From positions 1 to 31,342 of IMG/VR virus record IMGVR_UViG_3300024346_000324: a stretch of DNA of 31,342 nt, one strand, 5' to 3'. The stretch is from a virus. Position 1 is the first letter of the stretch; every line of letters starts with the position of its first letter. The notes under the pieces are model-generated. The model saw only the letters and a list, made by a program, of their open reading frames with translations, was not told the DNA's origin and did no database searches. This document shows positions 14,187 to 21,836 of this stretch, piece by piece. Position numbers and translations under genes: made by a program.

Positions 14187-17100
14187 TTAGCCGTTAAGTT
14201 GTGCTTTAAGCTCGTCAATCTGAGCTTGTTGTTCTTTGATTGCCTCAATCAGCAGGCCAACCATGTTGCCATATGCCACATTCTTCATGCCATCTTCGTT
14301 CTCACAGACTGCTTCTGGTAACACTTTCTCAACGTCCTGTGCGATTACGCCTGTAGCACGCGCTGTGAAGTTAGGCTTTTTGGTGTGTTCACCTTCTTTG
14401 AAGGCATCGTTATCCCAATCAAAGGTCACGCCCTTCAGTGACTTAACCTTGTCAAGAGCGCCATCAATGGCCTCAATATTCTTCTTGTAGCGAATGTCAG
14501 AGGTGCTATTTAAGTCACCCGTAACTGTTACACCTGCACTAGTCGTTTCAACCTTGGTAGACCCGTTATAGTACATTCTGGTTCCACCATTACGAGTGCC
14601 CCAAAAATACCATTCATTATCAATATCATTATAGATACCTGAGGTATTGCTGTTGTCGTGCATAAACACAACACGACCACCAATGCTGTAGCCTTCCCAG
14701 CCATTATGAGCACCGCCATCAATCTGAATAGAGCCATAGCTGCCAGAGACAGGCTGGAAGTATCCATTGCCACTGTCGCCTAGACGGACGCCTGTGGTAT
14801 TTACATATAGCTCAGTACTTCCACCTACAGCTATACTGACTTGGTCAGTGGCAAAGTTTATACCTGTGTTGGTGTCACCAGTGTGGATTATACTAGTAGC
14901 TACATTTAAATTGGTAACAGATGGAGATGCTGGCAAGCTGTAGTTGTTAGCACCATCAGCAACATTTATAAAACTTCTAACGGCAGCTGCACTTGCATGG
15001 CGCATAAAACCATCATTGCCACTCTCAGCAACAATTTTCGTTATGCTACCCGTAGCAATATCATTAGGTGTCGTATTGAAGTAGTTAGCATAAATATAGC
15101 CAGATGAATGCCGCTGAACGACTGTGCCGTTAAGTGCGCTAACAGAAACAGTATAAGGAAAGCTATAGTTGTTAGCGTTGGTGGCAATCGTATCTAGCTT
15201 TGTACCGTCTGCTGCAACGTCACGTCCATCTACTGTTCCTGTGGGCGTCACATTACCGCTATTATCAACCTTTAAAGACCAGCTGCCCGATTGATTTATA
15301 AAGCCAATCTCATTAGCGTGATTACCGTAAACAGCGCCATATGCATCCCCATCACTAGCCTCTAATTTTAGACTTACTGCCTGAGTAGTGCTGTTTGGTC
15401 TAAATCTAAAGGTTCCGCTTTCTTGATTGCGGAACAATAGAGCACCATCAGTATTCCATTGGATATACGCTTTATCAGCTGCACCTTCTCGCCAGCGAAT
15501 GTAAGGGTTTGATGAACCTTCTAATACTATTTTTTGGTCAACTGAACTATTAAATTGTAAACTACCACTACTCCAAAGACCGTTTTCACCCATAGCGGCT
15601 TTTGGAACGCCATTAGTACACCAGACCACTTGATGCCCACCAGCCATAGTGCCACCAGTAGTATTGTTAGTATGCTTGTAGGCTAGGCCATAGAGATTAC
15701 CAAAGTTAGCGCCGCTTGCATTGTTTTTGTAAGCAGTACCCATGCTCCATATCTGATCTGTCAAGGTGCTGTTATACGTTCCAAAGATGCCCTCATCTCT
15801 AGACGTGGACACCAACCCACCAGAGAAGCTATCATCTGCATCACTACGTAAGAAACTTGCAGCGTGGAGGCCATCAACAGTATCAGCTTCGTCTGCATTA
15901 GGGTGATAGCCATCGGTGAAAACACGGTTTTGGCCAGAACCCTCATCGGCATAAAGCGCTCCGTTTTTAACTTTTTTAAGATCCCAGCTGCCCCAATTTG
16001 CATCTAAGAAACCATAGTTAGTACCATCTGAATATAGTTGGTAGCCATGGCTTCCGTTACCAGCATAATGAGAGAGGCCAACGTCCGTGCTACTAGCTGA
16101 AGGCTGAAGCTTAAAGTTTCTAGGAACATTACTATTACTTTTAAGAGTAGTACCATTTACAGTCAAGTTACCACTAACAGTACCTCCAGCCAAGGGCAGC
16201 TTAGTGCTATCAGCTACAGTAATGTTAGCAGTGCCATTAAATGATACTCCGTTAATAGTACGGGCATTTTGTAGCGCGGTAGCCGTGGAGGCGTTGCCCG
16301 TTAGGGCCGCTGTAACTGTACCTGCAGAGAAGTTACTGGAGGAATCTCGAGCAACGACCTTAGAGGCTGTGTTAGCGGAGGTAGCATCTACGCCAAGGGT
16401 ATATGCTTTGTTCTCAGACGCAGACCCCCCACCAGTAAGGTAGGAGCCATTGGCGATGGAAGAGACATAATTGCCAGTAGTGTCGGTGCCCAAGGCCACA
16501 GAGTTTGCTTGTATCGTAGCAGTGCCAGTGACGTTACCAGAACCGTCAAACGAGGCGGAAGTCCAGACAACATCGCCTGTCATACCAATGGTACGCCCTG
16601 AAGCAAGAGACGTTGCAGTGGTGGCGTTGCCACTCAAAGCACCCGTAATTGTGCCCGCGCTAAAGTTACCCGAGCCATCTCGGGCAACAATGGTAGAGGC
16701 TGTGTTAGCGTTTGTCGCGTTGGATGTAACTGTAAAAGTCCCACCTTCGCCAGACAACGAGCCAGAAAGACCCGTGCCTGAAGTAGCGCCCGCACCGACA
16801 TAGCTGCCCGTAGTGTCCGTGCCCAAAGCAACGGAGTTAGGCTGGATTGTGGCTACACCTGTGACATTACCCGTACCGTCAAACGTCGCTGAAGTCCAAA
16901 CGACGTCGCCTGTCATACCAATCGTGCGGGCTGTAGCCAGTGCGGTAGCTGAAGTAACCGGCGTGACTAAAGAGAACTCAGTGCCCGAGATCGAAAGGCC
17001 TGCACCCGCAGTATATATCGGGGCGTCAGAGACCTGCGCAAAGACAATACCTGTTGTACCAAAAGTAATAACACCTGATGTGGTCATCACGTCAAGCTCA

Positions 17101-17957
17101 CCACCGTGAACCGTGCCCTCAGTAATGAAGAACGCATCGCCTTCACCCAAGGCGTCTGGGTCACTTGGGGAGTAAGAGTCAGCGTCTGTGGCACGGGTGA
17201 GTACCCAGTTTGTACTACCAGAACCTACTGTAGTGACAGTGTAGACGCCATTATGCGCTGTATTAGTCTGGTCTTGGACCATAACACGATCAGTCGCGAC
17301 AAGAGTAAAACAGTCCAAAACCAAAGCGGCTTGAGTGCCTGCGTTAGTTAGTGTCGCACCAACTCCACTCGACCCATTGCTATAAGTAGCGTTGAGGTTT
17401 GCGGTAGTTTCGGCTCGGCAAGCCTGATGATAGTGAATGCCCGCCGCAGCGATTGTGTCAACATACTGCTTGGTTGCGGATTGTAGTGCCGCGGTTGGGT
17501 CAGCGTTGAGGACGAGGTCTCCCGTCATCGTACCACCAGCTTTAGGTAGTGCCGCATTGGCAGTGGTGTTGAGGGTCTGTATATCTACGCCATCAACCGT
17601 ACCACCAACTACCAAGTTGTTGCCGATGGTTACATTGTTGCTAACGTCCTCAATAACTGCTTTATCCGCAGGGTAGGTCAGGAAGATGTTCTTCGTTCCG
17701 ACGCCCCAGCTTACGGCGTTATTAGAGTTTGAAGACGAAAAGACAGTCGTTCGGGATATTAAGTTCCCCGAACTAGCGTATGTGCCTAAACCAACTTCAA
17801 AGTCTACGTTATCCGTTACCGAGTAATAGACAGTGTCAGCGTTAGATACCTCGGAAGCAAATGTTTGGAAGCCCGGAACCGCGCCCCCCAGAGTATAGGC
17901 CCCGGTGCCCGTAGAATTTGTAGTTTCTTGTACGCGATCAGCGACAATTAGAGACAT
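14187..17957 (-). CDS. 1256-aa tail fibre with C-terminal S74 intramolecular chaperone
   Basis: SD GAGGGG is seven bases upstream. Residues 1-100 form a compact virion-attachment domain beginning MSLIVADRVQETTN. The shaft (about 110-620) is Gly/Ser/Thr/Asn-rich, with a 111-residue direct repeat built on RTIGMTGDVVWTSA(T/S)FDG and NSVALGTDTTG. Residues about 640-1140 are beta-rich with fibre motifs such as GNLTVNGT and WYFWGTRNGG. The last 106 residues match the Peptidase_S74 chaperone: STSDIRYKKNIEAID, FTARATGVIAQDV, and a C-terminal helix, MVGLLIEAIKEQQAQIDEL. Ser1153 and Lys1158, five apart in SDIRYK, match the Ser-Lys dyad of endosialidase-type chaperones, predicting self-cleavage before Ser1153 after trimer folding. 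This should be the main receptor-binding fibre. Confidence 0.93.
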   Translation of the reverse strand: MSLIVADRVQETTNSTGTGAYTLGGAVPGFQTFASEVSNADTVYYSVTDNVDFEVGLGTYASSGNLISRTTVFSSSNSNNAVSWGVGTKNIFLTYPADKAVIEDVSNNVTIGNNLVVGGTVDGVDIQTLNTTANAALPKAGGTMTGDLVLNADPTAALQSATKQYVDTIAAAGIHYHQACRAETTANLNATYSNGSSGVGATLTNAGTQAALVLDCFTLVATDRVMVQDQTNTAHNGVYTVTTVGSGSTNWVLTRATDADSYSPSDPDALGEGDAFFITEGTVHGGELDVMTTSGVITFGTTGIVFAQVSDAPIYTAGAGLSISGTEFSLVTPVTSATALATARTIGMTGDVVWTSATFDGTGNVTGVATIQPNSVALGTDTTGSYVGAGATSGTGLSGSLSGEGGTFTVTSNATNANTASTIVARDGSGNFSAGTITGALSGNATTATSLASGRTIGMTGDVVWTSASFDGSGNVTGTATIQANSVALGTDTTGNYVSSIANGSYLTGGGSASENKAYTLGVDATSANTASKVVARDSSSNFSAGTVTAALTGNASTATALQNARTINGVSFNGTANITVADSTKLPLAGGTVSGNLTVNGTTLKSNSNVPRNFKLQPSASSTDVGLSHYAGNGSHGYQLYSDGTNYGFLDANWGSWDLKKVKNGALYADEGSGQNRVFTDGYHPNADEADTVDGLHAASFLRSDADDSFSGGLVSTSRDEGIFGTYNSTLTDQIWSMGTAYKNNASGANFGNLYGLAYKHTNNTTGGTMAGGHQVVWCTNGVPKAAMGENGLWSSGSLQFNSSVDQKIVLEGSSNPYIRWREGAADKAYIQWNTDGALLFRNQESGTFRFRPNSTTQAVSLKLEASDGDAYGAVYGNHANEIGFINQSGSWSLKVDNSGNVTPTGTVDGRDVAADGTKLDTIATNANNYSFPYTVSVSALNGTVVQRHSSGYIYANYFNTTPNDIATGSITKIVAESGNDGFMRHASAAAVRSFINVADGANNYSLPASPSVTNLNVATSIIHTGDTNTGINFATDQVSIAVGGSTELYVNTTGVRLGDSGNGYFQPVSGSYGSIQIDGGAHNGWEGYSIGGRVVFMHDNSNTSGIYNDIDNEWYFWGTRNGGTRMYYNGSTKVETTSAGVTVTGDLNSTSDIRYKKNIEAIDGALDKVKSLKGVTFDWDNDAFKEGEHTKKPNFTARATGVIAQDVEKVLPEAVCENEDGMKNVAYGNMVGLLIEAIKEQQAQIDELKAQLNG
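16260..16950 (-). repeat. 333-bp direct repeat in the fibre shaft
   Basis: Two long imperfect copies, 333 bases (111 codons) apart: for example GAAGTCC(A)AAC/GAC followed by TCGCCTGTCATACCAAT occurs at 16558 and 16891. Shorter related units (AAxTASxxVARDxSxNFSAGT) extend the array. The repeat length is a multiple of three, so recombination between copies would change shaft length in frame. Confidence 0.85.
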
Positions 17958-17974
17958 AGGGCAACCCCTCTATT

Positions 17975-18421
17975 TTAAGCAATGCGGATGATAGCGTTCG
18001 ATGCATCACCTGTCGGGAACTGGATAGTAAAGGTACCGGTAGTAGAAGTTTTATCGGAGCCAAAATCCAGAACTGCTACCGCAGGATTGCCCGCCGCTGA
18101 ACTGTTATAAATCACCGCGCCTCGAGCTGTTATCGTTGCAACTGTAAATTCAAGGTTTACAAAATCAACTATACCCGTTGTGCCGTCGGCTTTTGGGAAA
18201 GTAGCCGTTGTGGTAAGTGTACCACCGCCCGCGCTATAACTTCCTGAATTTCCAACCTCGTTGGCGGTTCTGTAAGTCGTAGTGCTTGCGTCAAACGCAG
18301 CGCCAGCGTTCGAATATAGCGCAAGTTTAAAAGTGCTACCCGTTGAGGGGGTAAAGTCGTGAATCCCTTTTAAGAGTTCCGACTTAAACGACGTGCACAT
18401 GAAATTACCGTTAAAAGACAT
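17975..18421 (-). CDS. 148-aa beta-rich virion protein
   Basis: AAGGAG precedes the ATG by about eight bases. Product begins MSFNGNFMCTSFKSELLKGI, then is rich in Ser, Thr, Gly and Ala with alternating hydrophobics (FKLALYSNAGAAFDAST, VDFVNLEFTVATITARGAVI, TTGTFTIQFP). I recall the same opening in proteins next to the adaptor gene of marine podovirus-like phages. The gene sits between the 213-aa adaptor and the major fibre, so it may be a tail or head-tail structural subunit that links fibres. Function is not established. Confidence 0.78.
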   Translation of the reverse strand: MSFNGNFMCTSFKSELLKGIHDFTPSTGSTFKLALYSNAGAAFDASTTTYRTANEVGNSGSYSAGGGTLTTTATFPKADGTTGIVDFVNLEFTVATITARGAVIYNSSAAGNPAVAVLDFGSDKTSTTGTFTIQFPTGDASNAIIRIA

Positions 18422-18454
18422 GCTAAATTCTCCTTGACCCGTTAACGCAAACTA

Positions 18455-18474
18455 GCAGATTTTGCCAAATCTGC
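18455..18474 (-). terminator. Perfect 8-bp hairpin between adaptor gene and next gene
   Basis: GCAGATTT, loop TGCC, AAATCTGC (plus-strand sense) is a perfect inverted repeat in the 58-base gap that begins right after the 18480 stop codon. Only TAGTTTG follows on the transcribed strand, so it is a weak or partial terminator, or an mRNA 3'-end stabiliser, rather than a classical intrinsic terminator. Confidence 0.55.
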
Positions 18475-18479
18475 AACAA

Positions 18480-19121
18480 TTATTGCTTTGCCCGCACAAC
18501 GCGGCCAACCCTGTAATCTTGAGTAGGCTCTTTAGCCTCACCAAGCATTCTCAAACCAACCATAGCTTCTGCAAACTTATCGTTATACATGGCCATTACG
18601 TCCTGTTCACCCTTCATAAATATATAGGCCTCAACGAGGCTTCCATACAACAACGCTAGCTCAGCGTTATTACTTAACCACGTAGTGCCTGTAGTTGCAC
18701 CAGCAGTAATACTCGCAGGGCGATACAAATAATGAAGCTCGCAGTCATAATTTGCATTAGGGGTAGGTGCCAAAACCATGTTGTTTACATCAAACTGTGC
18801 GTAGTATTGAGGCACCCCCTCGATAGAGGGGTCTGGGGCAAACGACTGGCAGAATGAAACGTCTTTAAACTCTACAAAGACTTTCTCGCCATTTACGTTA
18901 AAACTCAAGGAAAACGGAGCTAGGAAGTCCGTAGGGGAGGACAAATACTGCCCGCCTTTAGACATTGTAGCGCTGGCGTTCCTACGAAACAAATCCAGTT
19001 GGATACTCTTTAGAATACGTTCTTCTGTATTCCGAATAAACAAAGGAATATTAGCTACGAAAGTGGCTTCCGTATTGTCTGTGTAATCTTCTATCGCTGA
19101 TGTTAACGCCGCGTAGTCCAT
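18480..19121 (-). CDS. Head-tail adaptor protein (SU10-adaptor-like)
   Basis: 213 aa, predicted mainly helical at the N-terminus and beta in the middle. Key segments: NIPLFIRNTEERILKSIQLD (about 24-43), YLSSPTDFLAPFSL, YCAQF-like strand region around 105, the motif CELHYLYRPASI near 126-137, and a C-terminal helical stretch LALLYGSLVEAYIFMKGEQD (about 154-173). The opening with IxxTExRIxR and the YxxRPxSI-LxxxxPxxLLYGSLxEA pattern corresponds, as I recall it, to adaptor proteins of podoviruses such as SU10. The gene lies with the gp4-like protein, which is expected for portal-to-tail connectors. Only a weak GGGG site precedes the start, inside the previous gene's end. Confidence 0.8.
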   Translation of the reverse strand: MDYAALTSAIEDYTDNTEATFVANIPLFIRNTEERILKSIQLDLFRRNASATMSKGGQYLSSPTDFLAPFSLSFNVNGEKVFVEFKDVSFCQSFAPDPSIEGVPQYYAQFDVNNMVLAPTPNANYDCELHYLYRPASITAGATTGTTWLSNNAELALLYGSLVEAYIFMKGEQDVMAMYNDKFAEAMVGLRMLGEAKEPTQDYRVGRVVRAKQ

Positions 19122-19127
19122 CAGAAC

Positions 19128-19559
19128 TTACCCCATTTTATAATTGCCGCCGCGTGTAGCGGACCCCATACCACGGCACTTGCCGCCCATGTTCATCTTC
19201 TTGACTTTCTTCATCTTGCCACCGGAAGCCATCTTCTTGGCTTTCTTCATCTTGCCGCCGTAAGCCTTTTTATCCATTTCTGCGGCCCCGTCCATTAACA
19301 TGTTAAAGATGTCCTGCGACTCTTGCTCTTCTTTTTTCATGCGAGAAGAAGACGCGGCACTAGCATCCGAACCAATCTTTCTACCAGCGCGGCGAGCAGC
19401 CCGCCCTTCAAGGGCGTCTTTGCGTCGGGCTTCGTTGCGAGCCGCGGCCTCGCGCTCGGCTATAGTCATACCATCAGGGCTTTGGGTACTCTTCTCCCCG
19501 ACTCCATAGATAGATTTTTTACGGGCTTTAGGGCGCAAGGATTTTCTAGGGGCTAGCAT
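19128..19559 (-). CDS. Basic 143-aa protein with GGKMKK / CRGMGSATRGG tail
   Basis: The start at 19559 (MLAPRKSLRPKARK) is favoured over 19583 because GGAG lies six bases upstream and the ATG then follows the previous stop by one base. Residues 1-20 are strongly basic, about 35-100 form a charged helix (MTIAEREAAARNEARRKDAL), and the last 45 residues alternate Gly-Gly-Lys-Met-Lys-Lys units, ending in MGGKCRGMGSATRGG. I recall a C-terminal (K/R)CRGMGAATRGG peptide in many phage-encoded proteins from marine and freshwater metagenomes, always without known function. It sits between connector genes. DNA or RNA binding is plausible from charge alone. Confidence 0.8.
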   Translation of the reverse strand: MLAPRKSLRPKARKKSIYGVGEKSTQSPDGMTIAEREAAARNEARRKDALEGRAARRAGRKIGSDASAASSSRMKKEEQESQDIFNMLMDGAAEMDKKAYGGKMKKAKKMASGGKMKKVKKMNMGGKCRGMGSATRGGNYKMG

Positions 19560-19560
19560 C

Positions 19561-19881
19561 TTAATCTCCATCAGTTGTTGCAACGGTAACGCTTCCTACA
19601 GAGCTTACCATATATTGCGCTGGGTTCCAAACAGGGTTCCAGCCAAATAAGCCTCTACCCGGGTCCACATCTGGACGAGGGTTCAGCAAAGATTGCGGGT
19701 CAGATGTATTTACGTTGCCCAAGAAGTTCTGAGGTTGGTCAGGATCGAGAACATCTTTACCCACACGTAGGCCAGTCCTTACGCCGTGCTGAACTTCAAA
19801 CACTAGGTCTTCCAGTTTATAGCGAAACCCGGTCCGGTCACATATACCGTATGCGTGTTTGCCACTGGCGTAAGCAGGCAT
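19561..19881 (-). CDS. 106-aa connector-region protein, possible degenerate zinc ribbon
   Basis: Coupled to the previous gene by TAATG. Begins MPAYASGKHAYGICDRTGFR, then YKLEDLVFEVQHG, TGLRVGKDVLDPDQPQ, and a Pro/Asn/Gly/Trp-rich C-terminus (FGWNPVWNPAQYM). In homologues I recall, the positions around CDRxG and the GLRVxxDxxDPxxPQ segment carry paired cysteines in some phages; here only Cys14 remains, so metal binding looks lost. The gene lies between the gp4-like protein and the basic 143-aa protein. Role unknown, probably structural. Confidence 0.75.
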   Translation of the reverse strand: MPAYASGKHAYGICDRTGFRYKLEDLVFEVQHGVRTGLRVGKDVLDPDQPQNFLGNVNTSDPQSLLNPRPDVDPGRGLFGWNPVWNPAQYMVSSVGSVTVATTDGD

Positions 19882-20561
19882 TAGATAGCTCCTCGGAACG
19901 GAACTATCTGAAGAGCGGAACGATCTTGGTCTTCATTCGCCGCTAAAAGAAACTGGGCCTCGTACTCTTGCTTTAGAGGTGCAACACGGTCCGCTACTTC
20001 AGGTCTCTTCATCGCAATGTAGTACGCCAAACCGGCTACAAGTGCGGGTACAAAACGTGGAGGTACAGAAGTAGAGGCAGCGTTAATGCCGCTATCGCTG
20101 GCTACGCTATCTATACCTTTAAGACGGTAAAACGCCAAAGTATAAGTTTGCGCGCTGTCTGGTACAGGCCAAAGTGTTACCTGAACATCCGTAGCGTTAC
20201 GTTGCACGTATATTTGAGAGGGCCGACCTGCGCTATTTTTGTTGCCTTGTTGCGAGTAAGTGGAAACACTCATACGGTCTATGTACGCATCTAACTGTGA
20301 CACGCCTGTACCTGTACGTAGCTGGTGCTCTATTAGATCAATCGTGTCGGCGGGCATAGTGTACGTCGCCGTACCAGCAGTCAACGGTATTGTACCCGCT
20401 TCGATAGTGAACAAGTTCAGCCCACGGTTCTGCCACTCTAACGTCATAATGTTGAGACTACGGCGGGCCGACTTAATATCATACCCGGTACGCATTTCGA
20501 TACCCGCACGTTCGTACGCTTCTTCGAACAACTCGTTTAATACTGGTACAACTACTGCCAT
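19881..20561 (-). CDS. Head-completion / tail accessory protein (P22 gp4-like)
   Basis: The ATG at 20561 overlaps the previous stop (TGATG) and is preferred to the in-frame GTG just upstream. 226 aa. The N-terminal helical segment (ELFEEAYERAGIEMRTGYDI, then SARRSLNIMTLEWQNRGLNL) matches the pattern of P22 gp4-like tail accessory or packaged-DNA stabilisation proteins of podoviruses. The middle is beta-rich (AGTATYTMPADTIDLIE, QVTLWPVPDSAQTYTLAFYR). The C-terminal helices (PPRFVPALVAGLAYYIAMKRP) would pack against the portal. Expected role: a ring attached below the portal that holds packaged DNA and provides the site for the gp10-like hub. Assignment by recalled motif and context. Confidence 0.82.
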   Translation of the reverse strand: MAVVVPVLNELFEEAYERAGIEMRTGYDIKSARRSLNIMTLEWQNRGLNLFTIEAGTIPLTAGTATYTMPADTIDLIEHQLRTGTGVSQLDAYIDRMSVSTYSQQGNKNSAGRPSQIYVQRNATDVQVTLWPVPDSAQTYTLAFYRLKGIDSVASDSGINAASTSVPPRFVPALVAGLAYYIAMKRPEVADRVAPLKQEYEAQFLLAANEDQDRSALQIVPFRGAI

Positions 20562-20821
20562 CACTTAGCCTTCCTGTATTTCGCCGTCTTCTTGGCGATC
20601 TTCTTAGGCTGCTCGGCAACCTGCTTGCCCTTTTTAGTGGCCTCGCGCTTCTTCTTTGTAGTAGCGGCGTATTCCGCAGGCGTCAAAGCCTTGATAGCCT
20701 TCTCAGGGAGATACCGCTCCCCTGTGGCCTTTTTCCCTTGCGTAGATGGCTTACCAGACTTGGTCCGCCACTTCTGCTTGGTCCAAGATTTAAGACTTTT
20801 TTGGCTTGGTTTTAACGCCAT
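20561..20821 (-). CDS. Lysine-rich 86-aa protein (KPSQKSLKSWTKQKWRTKSG type)
   Basis: 86 aa with roughly one third Lys plus Arg. The N-terminal 45 residues contain KPSQKSLKSW, KQKWRTKSGKPSTQG, ATGERYLPEKAIKALTPAEY, a motif I recall as highly conserved in uncultured marine phages; the C-terminus is almost pure Lys/Ala/Gln. Its first 32 bases overlap the end of the previous gene in another frame. It directly precedes the gp4-like gene by TGATG overlap. The strong conservation of a basic motif suggests nucleic-acid or capsid-interior binding, but no function is known. Confidence 0.83.
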   Translation of the reverse strand: MALKPSQKSLKSWTKQKWRTKSGKPSTQGKKATGERYLPEKAIKALTPAEYAATTKKKREATKKGKQVAEQPKKIAKKTAKYRKAK

Positions 20822-20981
20822 CTGCTCTAGCCTTTGCTGCTTTACCTAAGTCCTTATAGTGCAGGAGCTTCGTGCTCGTCTTGCCGTGAGTCTTACCTGA
20901 GTGCAACTCACCGTTGGGCATCTTGTGCATGCCCCCTGTATAAAGAGTGCCATCTTTTTTAAAGTGCTTTACACCCTTCAT
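20790..20981 (-). CDS. Basic 63-aa protein (GVKHFKKDGTLYTGG type)
   Basis: 63 aa, basic, with His-rich content. Starts by ATGA overlap with the previous gene. The motif MKGVKHFKKDGTLYTGGMHK then MPNGELHSGKTH is reminiscent of small conserved phage proteins I have seen in marine viromes. The C-terminus is KAAKARADGVKTKPKKS. The last 32 bases also code for the start of the next gene in a different frame. Function unknown; part of the run of basic proteins between capsid and connector genes. Confidence 0.8.
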   Translation of the reverse strand: MKGVKHFKKDGTLYTGGMHKMPNGELHSGKTHGKTSTKLLHYKDLGKAAKARADGVKTKPKKS

Positions 20982-21250
20982 TTCCTATAACCCCCACCCT
21001 TGGCTTTATACTGTTTTGCGAGCATTTGGGCTTTACGGGCAGACCACTGCCCGGGTTTACCGCCCTTGCCTCCAGCCTTGATACTGTTGAATAATGACTT
21101 GCGCATTGTGGGCTTGGTATAATTGCCAGCCTCATTCACACGGCTCTTGGCCTTGCCGCCCTTGGCCATAGCCGCTACAGGTTTACGGGATATCGCTTTT
21201 TTAACGCGATTACCTGTAAGTTGTCTCCCCATAGAACTACGCCCCATCAT
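20978..21250 (-). CDS. Basic 90-aa protein (GKPGQWSARKAQ motif)
   Basis: 90 aa, Lys/Arg/Gly-rich. Residues about 38-60 read RVNEAGNYTKPTMRKSLFNS, followed by the motif GGKGGKPGQWSARKAQMLAK and KAKGGGYRK. The combination Y-T-x-P-x-x-R-x-x-x ... GxPGQWSARKAQxLAxxYxxxGGGY is a recognisable small domain of unknown function in phages and some algae-related viruses; I recall it but cannot verify the family number. Two ATGs in tandem (21250 and 21247) are possible starts. The gene is coupled to the next one by ATGA overlap. A nucleic-acid-linked role is only a guess from charge. Confidence 0.83.
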   Translation of the reverse strand: MMGRSSMGRQLTGNRVKKAISRKPVAAMAKGGKAKSRVNEAGNYTKPTMRKSLFNSIKAGGKGGKPGQWSARKAQMLAKQYKAKGGGYRK

Positions 21251-21251
21251 G

Positions 21252-21545
21252 TCAACATTTCCACCTTTTTCTGGCTTGCCGTAAACGGCTGTTGGGGTCT
21301 TTAGCAGCTTTAGGAAACTGCTTCATCTGTCCAGCAGAACGCGCGCAGTAGGACTTACGCCTCTTGGCGGCTGCGCTACCCTTCTTCACGGTGCCTGTAA
21401 CAGCTGTTTTTAGTTTGGACCCCGGATTGTCCTTACGGTACTTAGCCACACCTTTTTTGGTCATACCCGCACCGGACTTAGTGGGGCGCTTATGACCACC
21501 TTTGATGGTGTGGCCTTTCATTGTACCTTTCTTCTTAACGGCCAT
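21252..21545 (-). CDS. Basic 97-aa protein (NPGSKLKTAVTG / KRRKSYCAR type)
   Basis: 97 aa, extremely basic (Lys+Arg about a third). Motifs: GMTKKGVAKYRKDNPGSKLK (about 27-46), TGTVKKGSAAAKRRKSYCAR (about 50-69), and a C-terminal PNSRLRQARKRWKC. This is a well-conserved phage domain of unknown function that I recall from cyanophages and other marine phages. Cys68 and the terminal Cys97 are both part of the conserved pattern. The start has only a weak GAG site; coupling with the preceding gene, which ends three bases before, is likely. Probable virion-associated or DNA-interacting protein, unproven. Confidence 0.85.
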   Translation of the reverse strand: MAVKKKGTMKGHTIKGGHKRPTKSGAGMTKKGVAKYRKDNPGSKLKTAVTGTVKKGSAAAKRRKSYCARSAGQMKQFPKAAKDPNSRLRQARKRWKC

Positions 21546-21548
21546 AGG

Positions 21549-21833
21549 CTACTCTATGAGTAGGGTCATTACGTTCCCTGAGCCTGTAAAGGCGGAAACG
21601 TAACAACCGTCGTCAGCTAAAATACCGTCGTTTGGAAGGAATACGTCATTCCAACCAGTAGGTAGAGTTAGCTGTAGTATAATAGGACCAGTAGCTGACC
21701 CACTGCGAATAGTGAAAGCAGCGGCGGATGCGGCGTTTACTAGAACACCTTGCAGCCTGCCGCGCGATGGGCCTACAAGTGCGGCGCTATCGCTTGCCGC
21801 AAAGTTATAAGCTCGTACTTCCTGCCCAGCCAT
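21549..21833 (-). CDS. 94-aa beta-rich hypothetical virion protein
   Basis: SD AAGGG seven bases upstream. 94 aa, nearly uncharged: QEVRAYNFAASDSAALVGPS then GRLQGVLVNAASAAAFTIRS, SATGPIILQLTLPTGWND and GCYVSAFTGSGNVMTLLIE. The strand-rich pattern resembles small phage surface subunits. It lies just after the capsid block and before the basic proteins, so a capsid or neck accessory subunit is a reasonable but unproven reading. Confidence 0.75.
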   Translation of the reverse strand: MAGQEVRAYNFAASDSAALVGPSRGRLQGVLVNAASAAAFTIRSGSATGPIILQLTLPTGWNDVFLPNDGILADDGCYVSAFTGSGNVMTLLIE

Positions 21834-21836
21834 AAT

